Source of the DNA: Verrucomicrobiaceae bacterium
Lineage (GTDB): Bacteria; Verrucomicrobiota; Verrucomicrobiia; Verrucomicrobiales; Verrucomicrobiaceae
NCBI GenBank assembly: GCA_027483245.1
Contig: JAIXVB010000518.1
Coordinates: forward strand, 1 to 36,577
Direction of reading: 5' to 3'
DNA length: 36,577 nucleotides
The number at the start of each line of letters is the position of its first letter. The stretch's first letter is position 1. Below are positions 1 through 10,837 of the stretch, piece after piece. The position numbers were made by a program, and so were the translations under genes. The notes beneath the pieces are model-generated. The model searched no databases. It saw only the letters and a list, made by a program, of their open reading frames with translations, and had not been told where the DNA came from.

Positions 1-21
1 CGCAAAAGGCTTGGCTCGGCA

Positions 22-67
22 GCTGAACACTGATTACTGAATACCGAACACTGATTACTGTTTACTG
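22..67. repeat. Degenerate heptanucleotide tandem repeat (GCTGAAC ACTGATT ACTGAAT ACCGAAC ACTGATT ACTGTTT ACTG), just upstream of the helicase gene
   Basis: Read directly: six consecutive 7-nt units plus a partial one; the 15-mer GAACACTGATTACTG recurs at 25-39 and 46-60. Confidence 0.8.
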
Positions 68-84
68 CTCCCCCCTCGAAGCCC

Positions 85-3000
85 ATGTCCGATTCTCTGC
101 ACCACCTTCTCATCAGTGCCTCGGCGGGGTCCGGGAAGACTTACCAGTTGGTGCGGCGTTACTTGCATCTGCTGGCGCTGGGGCAGGAGGCGCAGGGGAT
201 TGCGGCGATGACGTTCACGCGCAAGGCAGCGGGGGAGTTTTTCAGCCGGATCCTCCAGCGACTGGCGGAGATGGCGCAGGAGCCTGAGATGGCGGAGGCT
301 TTTTTCAAGGGGGTGACGCCGCCGGTGGAAACGGCGCAGGACTTTGGCCAGATGCTGCGGCGGGTGACTCGGCAGATGCATCGGCTGCGGTTGGGGACGA
401 TGGACAGTTTCTTTGCCAATGTGGCCTCGTGTTTTCCCATGGAGCTGGGCCTGCCTGCGGGGGCGCGGGTGATGGATGAGTCGGAGACGAGACAGGCGCG
501 AAAGGAGGCTCTGGAGGGTTTGCTGGAAAGGCTCTACCAAGACGAGCATGGAGCGGCGCAGACGACGCTGATGGAGGCCTACAAACAGGCGACCTTTGGC
601 GCGGAGGAAAAGACGGTGGATCAGACCCTGCAGGATTGGTTGGCCAATGGGCTGACGCTGTGGGAGGACAGTTTGGGCGGTGAGAGGAGAGGCTGGGGGG
701 AGCTGGGGCGGATCTGGTCGCAGAAGCTCGAGCTGGGGACGCTGGCGGAGGTGATCGCGGAACTGCGCGTGGCTTTTCAACCGGGCAATGCCAAGGGGCA
801 GGACATGCTGGAAGAGCTGTGTGTGCAGGCGCTGGAGTCGGTGCCGGGCATGAGTCTGCCATCGCGCGTGAAGTTCTTTTTGGATAAGCTGCCGGAAATC
901 TGGAGTGATCTGCTGGCGGGGGATGCGGAGCTGGCCTGGGGAAAAAAAACGCGGGTCACGGGGGCGGCGGCGAGTGCGATGGTGAAGCTGGCCCGCACGT
1001 TGATGGCGCGAGAGTTTGTGGTGCGGGCGCAGCGGACTCAGGGCCTGGCAGCGGTAATGGCGATGATGGCGGAGGAGTATGCGCAGACGGTGCGGGCGCG
1101 GGGGAGATTGTCCTTTGCGGATGTGCAGCGGCTACTCTCGGACGCGGCGGTGCAGAAGTCTCCCTGGATCACGGGGGAAGGGGATCTGTGGTTTCGCCTG
1201 GATGGTCAGCATGAGCACTGGCTGCTGGATGAGTTCCAGGACACGAGCCGTGTGCAATGGCGGGTGATCGGCGGGCTGGTGGATGAGGTGATCCAGGACG
1301 AGGGCGGGGAGCGCAGTTTCTTTGCGGTCGGGGATCCGAAGCAGTCGATCTATCTGTGGCGGCAGGCGGAGCCGGATTTGTTCGATGACATCTTGCGTGC
1401 TTATCCAGGGCGGGGAGCGCAGGGATTGCATCGAGATCGGCTCAGCCAATCGTTCCGCAGTTCACAGTCGGTGCTGGATGCGGTGAATGCGGTCTTTGGC
1501 GATGCGCAGGTGCTGGGGAATCTGCTGCCGGAGGGCGCGCTGAAGGGATTTGCTTTTGAAAATCACACGGCGGCGAAACGTGATCTGACAGGCCATGCGG
1601 CGCTGCTGTCTCCCGATCCGAATCTGGAGAGTGAGGATGCGCAGACGCATCTCACAGCGGAGTTGTTGATGGAGATCCAGCCTCTCCAGCGCGGGCTTTC
1701 CTGTGCCATTCTGGTGCGTGCCAATAAAGATGCTCAAGCGATCACCGAGACGCTGCGGGCCAGCACGGGCATGGAGATCGTCTGTGAGTCTGACCAGCAT
1801 CCGTGCACGGACAATGCGGTGACTTTAGCGCTGCTGTCCGTGCTGCAACTGGCGGCGCATCCGGGAGATAAGATGGCGTTGGAACATCTCAAAATGACGC
1901 CGCTTTGGCCCCTGCTTCAAGGGGCGCGAGATGAGGGCGCTGGGGCTGAGGCGCTGAGAACGGAGGAGGCAGCTTGGCGTTACGCCATCACGGCCGTGCA
2001 GAGTCGGGTGTATGAAAAGGGCTTTGCCGCGTTCATGGAAGAATGGACGCCGCTGATCTGGAAGGTGCATCCTGAGATGGATGGCTTTCATGCGCGGCGG
2101 TTGGCGCAGATGGCGGACATCGCGGCGGAGTTTGATGCGACGGGCAATCGTGATCTGGATGCCTTTCTGGAGCATGCTCGTGAGTATCCGCTGCGCACAC
2201 GAGGCGCCGCCAACGCCATTCAGGTGATGACGATTCATGCCTCCAAGGGACTCGAGTTTGACATCGTCATCCTGCCGCGACTGGACGGCGCGGCGATGGA
2301 TCAAGCGCGGCAGGAAGATCTGCTGGTCAGTCGAGATGCGGAGGGCGTGCGATGGGTGCTTCAGACACCGCCGAAAGTCTATGCGCAGCTGGATCCGACT
2401 CTGCGTTCTGAGCTTTTGGAAACCAAACGACGCACGGCCTTTGAGTCCTTGTGTCGGCTCTATGTGGCGATGACGAGGGCGAAGCGAGCGCTCTATCTGA
2501 TCACCGATGTGCCCCCGAAAAATGCGGGTGCGCTTAAAGAAGCCAAACTGCTGCGCGAGACGCTGGGGAGCTCTCCGAAGCTGCGTGAAGGCACGGCACA
2601 GATGCTGGAATGGGAGACGGGAGATCCGCAGTGGTTTGTGGCCCATGCCTTTGTCCCAGCGACCTTGCCCGAGCCGATCGTGCTGCATCGACCCCTGGGG
2701 GAACTTCTGCGTCAATCGCAGCCGATGCCAAGGCGTCGCACGCCTTCCGGTGAGGAAGGGTTCGAGGTCAATGGAAAGGTCCTGTTTGGCGAGGGCAGGG
2801 AACCGGGGCGACGTCTCGGCACGCTCGTGCATGAGCTTTTTGCCGAGATCGAATGGTCACCCGTGTTGTCGGAGCTGGAGGCACGCTGGTTGGAGAAGGG
2901 CTTGCTGACGCCGGACGATCTGAGCGCAACGGAGGGACCCGCCGCCACGGCTCTCGACATGGTGCGTCAGGTTCTGGCCACTGCTGCCTGTCAGCCAGTG

Positions 3001-3318
3001 TTTGCCCCGCCAAGCACACAGGCGGTGGTGTGGCGAGAGCGGTCCTTTGATCTCATGGTTTCCGGGGAATGGATCACGGGCACCTTTGATCGGGTGCTGT
3101 TGGATCGCGATGCTCAGGGGCGCTACACTCAGGCCTGGATTGTCGATTTTAAGACCGATGATGTGCCCGATGAAGCGGCCCTGGAGGAAAAGCTTGCGGG
3201 TTATCGACCGCAGATCGTGCTCTATCGTCAGGCGCTTGCACGCTTGACCGGGCTGGCCGCCCAGGACATTCGGGCCTCTCTGCTCTTCACGCGCCGTCAG
3301 TCTCTAGTGGCGCTCTGA
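85..3318 (+). CDS. UvrD-family ATP-dependent helicase-nuclease, AddA/RecB-like
   Basis: Walker A ASAGSGKT near the N-terminus, LLDEFQDTSRVQW (motif II), VGDPKQSIYLWRQAEP (motif III), VMTIHASKGLEFDIVILP, LYVAMTRAKRALYL, and a C-terminal PD-(D/E)XK-like WIVDFKTDD. Confidence 0.93.
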   Translation: MSDSLHHLLISASAGSGKTYQLVRRYLHLLALGQEAQGIAAMTFTRKAAGEFFSRILQRLAEMAQEPEMAEAFFKGVTPPVETAQDFGQMLRRVTRQMHRLRLGTMDSFFANVASCFPMELGLPAGARVMDESETRQARKEALEGLLERLYQDEHGAAQTTLMEAYKQATFGAEEKTVDQTLQDWLANGLTLWEDSLGGERRGWGELGRIWSQKLELGTLAEVIAELRVAFQPGNAKGQDMLEELCVQALESVPGMSLPSRVKFFLDKLPEIWSDLLAGDAELAWGKKTRVTGAAASAMVKLARTLMAREFVVRAQRTQGLAAVMAMMAEEYAQTVRARGRLSFADVQRLLSDAAVQKSPWITGEGDLWFRLDGQHEHWLLDEFQDTSRVQWRVIGGLVDEVIQDEGGERSFFAVGDPKQSIYLWRQAEPDLFDDILRAYPGRGAQGLHRDRLSQSFRSSQSVLDAVNAVFGDAQVLGNLLPEGALKGFAFENHTAAKRDLTGHAALLSPDPNLESEDAQTHLTAELLMEIQPLQRGLSCAILVRANKDAQAITETLRASTGMEIVCESDQHPCTDNAVTLALLSVLQLAAHPGDKMALEHLKMTPLWPLLQGARDEGAGAEALRTEEAAWRYAITAVQSRVYEKGFAAFMEEWTPLIWKVHPEMDGFHARRLAQMADIAAEFDATGNRDLDAFLEHAREYPLRTRGAANAIQVMTIHASKGLEFDIVILPRLDGAAMDQARQEDLLVSRDAEGVRWVLQTPPKVYAQLDPTLRSELLETKRRTAFESLCRLYVAMTRAKRALYLITDVPPKNAGALKEAKLLRETLGSSPKLREGTAQMLEWETGDPQWFVAHAFVPATLPEPIVLHRPLGELLRQSQPMPRRRTPSGEEGFEVNGKVLFGEGREPGRRLGTLVHELFAEIEWSPVLSELEARWLEKGLLTPDDLSATEGPAATALDMVRQVLATAACQPVFAPPSTQAVVWRERSFDLMVSGEWITGTFDRVLLDRDAQGRYTQAWIVDFKTDDVPDEAALEEKLAGYRPQIVLYRQALARLTGLAAQDIRASLLFTRRQSLVAL

Positions 3319-3429
3319 GGCCGGTTCAGGGAGGAGGAATGGCAGGGCGATCAACTGTGCCTTGCACGGTGGCACTGCGACTGCTCCTATCTGCCACAAT
3401 CTCCTTCCGGGAACACGTGACTTCCTTGA

Positions 3430-5715
<2,286 letters not shown>

Positions 5716-5731
5716 GCTGACGACTTCGAAA

Positions 5732-5774
5732 CCCAAAACCGGCAAGCCAGAAGGTTGGCTTGTCGGTTGTTGGG
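5732..5774 (+). terminator. Stem-loop downstream of icd (no clear U-tract)
   Basis: CCCAAAACCGGCAAGCCA-gaagg-TTGGCTTGTCGGTTGTTGGG, near-perfect inverted repeat 17 nt after the icd stop. Confidence 0.55.
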
Positions 5775-5860
5775 TCTGAGGTCACTCGATGGATCACTCG
5801 TGCTGAAGTGGAACAGGCGTGAATCCTTGAACCTGGGTGCGTTTATTGATTTTTCACGAG

Positions 5861-6292
5861 ATGCCGAGTTCTGAACGTTCCATTTCCCCAGCGCCGACAC
5901 CTACCCAGCGGGTGGACAAGTGGCTGCATCATGTGCGAGTGTTTAAAACGCGCAGTTTGGCCACTCAAGCCTGTGGCCGGGGACACGTGACGCTGGATGG
6001 CCAGGAGGTGAAAGCATCGCGCGATCTAAAATTCGGGGATGTGCTGGAGGTGGTGCGCGGGGATTTGCGTCTGCGAGTACGGGTCCTAGCCCTGCCTCCC
6101 CAGCGATTGAGTGCGCCGAGGGTGCCTGAGTTTTTGGAGAATCTGACGCCTCAAGAATGGATCGAAAAAGCCAAAGCACTGCGTTTGCAACGCGAGCTGG
6201 AAACGCCTCGTGCCCATGAAACGGTGGCCAAGCCGAACAAACAGCAACTCCGCCAATTGCGCGAATGGCGAGAGCAGAATGAAGATCGTTAA
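5861..6292 (+). CDS. S4 domain RNA-binding protein (Hsp15-like)
   Basis: RVDKWLHHVRVFKTRSLATQACGRGHVTLDGQEVKASRDLKFGDVLEV matches the S4/Hsp15 pattern; an upstream start at 5837 is possible. Confidence 0.85.
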   Translation: MPSSERSISPAPTPTQRVDKWLHHVRVFKTRSLATQACGRGHVTLDGQEVKASRDLKFGDVLEVVRGDLRLRVRVLALPPQRLSAPRVPEFLENLTPQEWIEKAKALRLQRELETPRAHETVAKPNKQQLRQLREWREQNEDR

Positions 6293-6399
6293 AGATCTCG
6301 TTTCTTAAGGGTGGCCTTCATTCCTTGTCTTGCTGATACACACTTGCTTGCAAACCGGCGTTCGGCTGGCATTCTCACGCCCCTCTCTACCCACTCATC

Positions 6400-7293
6400 A
6401 TGGCCTCATCCCCCCTGCTCATCTACCTCGACGGTAAACTTGTTCCTGAATCCGAGGCCAAGGTATCTGTCTTCGACCACGGTCTGCTTTACGGCGATGG
6501 CTGCTTTGAGGGGATCCGCATTTACAATGGCCGTGTCTTTCGTCTGACGGAACACTTGGTTCGCCTCTATGAAAGTGCGCGTTCCATCTGTCTGACCATC
6601 CCGATCTCGATCGAGGAGATGGAAAAGGCCACCGTGGAGACCGTCGCCGCAAACAATCTGCGGGATGGTTACATCCGTCTGGTCATCACTCGTGGAGTGG
6701 GCTCGCTGGGGCTGAACCCTTATCAATGTCCAAAGGCCGGCATCATCATCATCGCCAGCGGCATCACGCTCTATGCGAAGGAAAAGTATGAGACGGGTCT
6801 GAATCTCATCACCTGTGCCACACGCCGCCCGACACCTGCCGCGCTGAGTCCGCAAGTGAAGAGCCTGAACTACCTGAACAACATCATGGCCAAGATCGAG
6901 TGCATCCAGGCCGGGTGTGAAGAGGGCATCATGCTCAACGAACAAGGTTATGTGTCCGAGTGCACAGGAGACAATGTGTTCATCCTGAAGAACGGCCAAG
7001 TTTACACGCCCACCATCGCCAGTGGCGCACTCAATGGCATTACCCGCCAAGCCGTGATCGAGGTCATGCGCGAGATGGGGCTTCAAGTCCACGAGGTGAC
7101 CATGACACGCCATGAAATCTACACGGCAGACGAGTGTTTCCTCACGGGCACCGCTGCGGAAGTGATCCCTGCGGTGCAATATGACCGTCGCCCCATCGGT
7201 GACGGCAAGCCTGGGAAGATCACGGCCGAGATCATCGAGCGCTTCAAGAAACTGGCGAACTCGACCGGCACGCCGGTGCCTTACCAGGCTTGA
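6400..7293 (+). CDS. ilvE: Branched-chain amino acid aminotransferase (PLP class IV)
   Basis: VSVFDHGLLYGDGCFEGIRIYNGRVFRL, PQVKSLNYLNNIMAKIECIQAGCEEGIMLNEQGYVSECTGDNVFI: typical IlvE motifs. Confidence 0.93.
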   Translation: MASSPLLIYLDGKLVPESEAKVSVFDHGLLYGDGCFEGIRIYNGRVFRLTEHLVRLYESARSICLTIPISIEEMEKATVETVAANNLRDGYIRLVITRGVGSLGLNPYQCPKAGIIIIASGITLYAKEKYETGLNLITCATRRPTPAALSPQVKSLNYLNNIMAKIECIQAGCEEGIMLNEQGYVSECTGDNVFILKNGQVYTPTIASGALNGITRQAVIEVMREMGLQVHEVTMTRHEIYTADECFLTGTAAEVIPAVQYDRRPIGDGKPGKITAEIIERFKKLANSTGTPVPYQA

Positions 7294-7323
7294 TCTGCGA
7301 AGAGTCCTTCATCGTGCCTTGAG

Positions 7324-8121
7324 ATGAACGAATACCACCGCCTGCTCCAAAAAGTCCTCACTCAGGGAAGTTACCGTGAGGACCGGACGGGCACCGGCGC
7401 GTATTCGGTCTTCGGTGAGCAGAGCCGGTATGATCTGAGTGCTGGGTTCCCCATCGTCACGACGAAGAAGCTGCATTTGCGCAGCATCATTCATGAACTG
7501 CTTTGGTTCCTCAAAGGCGATACGAACATCCGTTACCTTCAGGAAAACAAGGTCACCATCTGGGATGAGTGGGCGGATGAAAGCGGTGAACTCGGGCCGG
7601 TCTATGGTGCCCAATGGCGGCGCTGGCAGGGTTCGCCTGAGGCATTGCCGATTGATCAGATTCAAAAGCTCGTGGCGGGTTTGAAATCCAATCCCTACAG
7701 TCGGCGGCACATCGTCAGTGCTTGGAATGTCGCGGTGGTGGATCAGATGGCGCTGCCGCCTTGCCACTGTCTGTTCCAGTTCTTTGTCGATCAAGGGAAA
7801 CTGAGCTGCCAGCTTTATCAACGCAGTGCGGATCTGTTTCTCGGGGTTCCTTTCAACATCGCGAGTTACGCGCTTTTGACGATGATGGTGGCGCAGGTCT
7901 GCGATCTTCAACCGGGAGATTTTGTCCATACCTTTGGCGACCTGCATCTTTACAAAAATCATCTCGAGCAGGCTGAACTCCAACTCAGTCGCGAGCCGCG
8001 CGCGCTGCCGGTGATGAAGCTGAATCCTGAAGTGAAAGACCTCTTCGGTTTTCAATTCGAAGACTTCACGTTGGAAGGTTACGATCCCCATCCTGCGATC
8101 AAGGCCCCGATTGCGGTCTGA
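7324..8121 (+). CDS. thyA: Thymidylate synthase
   Basis: [15 protein letters not shown], catalytic region [43 protein letters not shown], 265 aa. Confidence 0.97.
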   Translation: MNEYHRLLQKVLTQGSYREDRTGTGAYSVFGEQSRYDLSAGFPIVTTKKLHLRSIIHELLWFLKGDTNIRYLQENKVTIWDEWADESGELGPVYGAQWRRWQGSPEALPIDQIQKLVAGLKSNPYSRRHIVSAWNVAVVDQMALPPCHCLFQFFVDQGKLSCQLYQRSADLFLGVPFNIASYALLTMMVAQVCDLQPGDFVHTFGDLHLYKNHLEQAELQLSREPRALPVMKLNPEVKDLFGFQFEDFTLEGYDPHPAIKAPIAV

Positions 8122-8135
8122 TCTCCACGAACTCA

Positions 8136-8162
8136 CACAGCCATGATCCGGGGCAGGCTGTG
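8136..8162. terminator. Small stem-loop downstream of thyA
   Basis: CACAGCC-atgatccggggca-GGCTGTG, 7-bp perfect stem; no U-tract on the + strand. Confidence 0.35.
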
Positions 8163-8200
8163 AAAAATAGAGTGTCCAATCTGAACCCGTCCTGGACTCA

Positions 8201-9454
8201 ATGTTTGCCATGAATCGCCGCCACTTTCTCACCAGTTCCCTTGCTGCTCTTTTGTCTCCCATTGCTGCTCAACAGGGACGTGCTCCGCGTTTGGTGCTGC
8301 GCTCCTCTTGGCAGACCGTGAACATCGGTGACATCGCTCACACACCCGGTGTTTTGGCCCTGCTGGAAAAACACCTGCCGCATGTGGAAGTGCGCCTTTG
8401 GCCCAGCAAGGTGGACAACGGCGTCGAAGAAATGCTGATGAAGCGTTTCCCGAAGCTCATCATTCTCAAAGGCACGGACGTGAAGAAGGCTTTTGAAGAG
8501 TGTGACTTTCTCCTTCACGGTTCGGGGCCTTCGTTGGTCGCTGAAAAGGATGTGGTGAAGTGGGCCAAAGAAACGGGCAAACCTTACGGCGTCTATGGCA
8601 TCACGCTGCCGATTCAGAGTTCGACTTCGACCAAGCCCGCTTCAGACAGTTCCGTTTCAAAAACGATTGAAGTGCTCAGTGGCGGCAAGTTTGCCTTCTT
8701 CCGGGATTCTGTTTCACTCGGAGTTGCCAAGGAGCGTGGCTGCACCTGTCCGATCATGGAGTTTGGTCCTGATGGTGCCTTTGCCACCGATCTGCGAGAT
8801 GACGAAAAGGCCATCGCCTTTCTCAAGGAACACGGTTTGGAAGAGGGGAAATTCCTCTGCTGCATCGGCCGTTTGCGTTTCTCGGAGTATTGGAAAATGA
8901 AGCCCGGCGTGAAGTTTGATGAAACCAAACACACGCGCAATGAAGCGATGAAGGAGCATGATTTGGCACCTTTGCGGCAGGCAATCATCGCTGTGGTGCA
9001 GCAGACGGACATGAAGGTGCTGCTTTGCCCGGAAGATTCCAGCCAGATGGAAGTGAACAAAGTGAACTTTTACGACAAACTGCCGGAAGACGTCAAAGCC
9101 AAGGTCGTTTGGCGGCCTAACTACTGGCTGACGGGTGAGGCCCTCAGCACCTATGTCCGCAGTGCGGGCCTATTTGGGGCGGAGATGCACAGTCCGATCA
9201 TGTGCATCGGCAATGGCATCCCGGCGATTGTTTGTCGGTGGAAAGAGCAGACCAGCAAAGGCCTGATGTGGCGCGACATCGGTCTGGACGAGTGGCTTTT
9301 TGATCTGGACAATGAAGCTGAAATCCCAGGGGTCGTGCCTGCGGTTCTGGCTTTGGCCAAAGATCCTGCTGCAGCCAAGATCAAGGCAGCCAAGGGACAA
9401 GCCGTGGTTCATGAGCGGCAGCGAGCCACGATGGCGATTGTCGGTCAGATGTGA
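8201..9454 (+). CDS. Polysaccharide pyruvyl transferase family protein with Tat-like signal
   Basis: [20 protein letters not shown] leader; [58 protein letters not shown] resemble PS_pyruv_trans proteins. Confidence 0.75.
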   Translation: MFAMNRRHFLTSSLAALLSPIAAQQGRAPRLVLRSSWQTVNIGDIAHTPGVLALLEKHLPHVEVRLWPSKVDNGVEEMLMKRFPKLIILKGTDVKKAFEECDFLLHGSGPSLVAEKDVVKWAKETGKPYGVYGITLPIQSSTSTKPASDSSVSKTIEVLSGGKFAFFRDSVSLGVAKERGCTCPIMEFGPDGAFATDLRDDEKAIAFLKEHGLEEGKFLCCIGRLRFSEYWKMKPGVKFDETKHTRNEAMKEHDLAPLRQAIIAVVQQTDMKVLLCPEDSSQMEVNKVNFYDKLPEDVKAKVVWRPNYWLTGEALSTYVRSAGLFGAEMHSPIMCIGNGIPAIVCRWKEQTSKGLMWRDIGLDEWLFDLDNEAEIPGVVPAVLALAKDPAAAKIKAAKGQAVVHERQRATMAIVGQM

Positions 9455-9455
9455 T

Positions 9456-9476
9456 CTTTCCCAACGTGTGGGAAAG
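9456..9476 (+). terminator. Stem-loop immediately after the pyruvyl transferase stop
   Basis: CTTTCCCA-acgtg-TGGGAAAG, perfect 8-bp stem 2 nt after the TGA; no U-tract. Confidence 0.5.
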
Positions 9477-9571
9477 TGGTCGCTCCATACTTCGAAAGCG
9501 ATGTAAGGAGGCAAAGGACAAAGCTGAAAGGCAATGGCATGATCCATGCGCGCCATTAAAGGCGTTCTTTC

Positions 9572-10831
9572 ATGTTTTTTCCTTTTTCTTCTCCTCGCCT
9601 TGGGTTCGCGGTTTTGTTGATGGTGAGCACTCGACTTTGGGCGGTGTCAGACAATGTCACCCCTGGGCTGATCACGCCGCCTCTGATCCCACCTCTGGAG
9701 ATTCCTGAAGAAACCAAGCCGGGCGTGAACCTGGTGCGGTTTTCTTTTGATCGTGAGTTCGACTCACCGGTGACACTGGCGACCATGCCGGGTCCGAGTG
9801 GTGAGCAGGTCCTGGCGATGCAGCGGGGTGAGTTCTGTGCGCTGCGTTTGGATGGTTCGGGGCACTGGCGTTCGTTCTTGGATTTCCGTAAGCGCATGGA
9901 AGGCCTGATTCTCTTTGAAGAAGGCGTTCACGGCATCGCCTTTCATCCGAACTTTGCCGAGAATCGTCTGTTTTATCTGAGCTACTCTCAAAATGAACCG
10001 CGCCGAACGGTCATCAGTGAGATGCGTGCGACGGAGGGGGCGGATCCGGTGGCTTTGCCCGAGACTGAACGTGTGATCCTAGAGGTGCAGCAACCGCTGG
10101 CAGATCACTGGGGTGGGCATCTGACCTTTGGCCCAGAAGGTTATCTCTACATTGCCCTCGGCGATGGAGGCCTGCGTGACGATCCGTATCGGCTGGCTCA
10201 GAATCCCTGGGTGTTGCATGGAAAGATCCTCCGAATCGATGTCAATGGTCGCACGGGAGCCCTGCCGTATGGCATTCCTGAGGACAATCCTTTTGCCAAA
10301 GATCAGATGGTCCGAAGTGAGATTTTTGCGTTGGGTTTCCGCAATCCTTGGGGTGTCTCTTTTGATGCAAAAACAGGTGATCTCTGGTGTGCCGATGTGG
10401 GCCAGGATCTTTGGGAAGAGATCAACTTGGTCAAAAAAGGGGCCAACTATGGCTGGAGTGATCGAGATGGTCCAGGAGCCGCCGTTTTCCACCCGAAACC
10501 CCTGATCAACAACACCGCCTACACGGACCCTGTCCACGCCTATTCACGCATGAGGGCAGAAGGCCTGTGCATCATTGGAGGGTTGCTTTATCGCGGCGCT
10601 CAGTTGGATGGCCTGGAGGGCGCGTTCATCTTTGCGGATTGGGGTTTTGGCACGGTGTGGGCGCTTGAAATCAATCCTGAAACCCAAATGGCGACGAAGC
10701 GCCTGATTCTGCATCGCCGAGGTGATCAAGATCGCCTCAACCCCACCTTGATCACGGCAGACGTTCGGGGAGAGCCGATCGTGCTGTCGCAGGAAGGTGG
10801 GATCTACCGTCTGGAATCTGTTTCCGAGTGA
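9572..10831 (+). CDS. PQQ-dependent sugar dehydrogenase-like protein (glucose/sorbosone dehydrogenase family), secreted
   Basis: Signal-like N-terminus; GIAFHPNFAENRLFYLSYS, HWGGHLTFGPEGYLYIALGDGG, GFRNPWGVSFDAKTGDLWCADVGQDLWEEINLVKKGANYGWSDRDG. Confidence 0.92.
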   Translation: MFFPFSSPRLGFAVLLMVSTRLWAVSDNVTPGLITPPLIPPLEIPEETKPGVNLVRFSFDREFDSPVTLATMPGPSGEQVLAMQRGEFCALRLDGSGHWRSFLDFRKRMEGLILFEEGVHGIAFHPNFAENRLFYLSYSQNEPRRTVISEMRATEGADPVALPETERVILEVQQPLADHWGGHLTFGPEGYLYIALGDGGLRDDPYRLAQNPWVLHGKILRIDVNGRTGALPYGIPEDNPFAKDQMVRSEIFALGFRNPWGVSFDAKTGDLWCADVGQDLWEEINLVKKGANYGWSDRDGPGAAVFHPKPLINNTAYTDPVHAYSRMRAEGLCIIGGLLYRGAQLDGLEGAFIFADWGFGTVWALEINPETQMATKRLILHRRGDQDRLNPTLITADVRGEPIVLSQEGGIYRLESVSE

Positions 10832-10837
10832 CGCGGA

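Noticed and set aside
1825-2832. 335-aa antisense ORF within the helicase-nuclease gene
   Set aside because: Arg/His-rich shadow ORF with no domain; the sense frame carries conserved helicase motifs.
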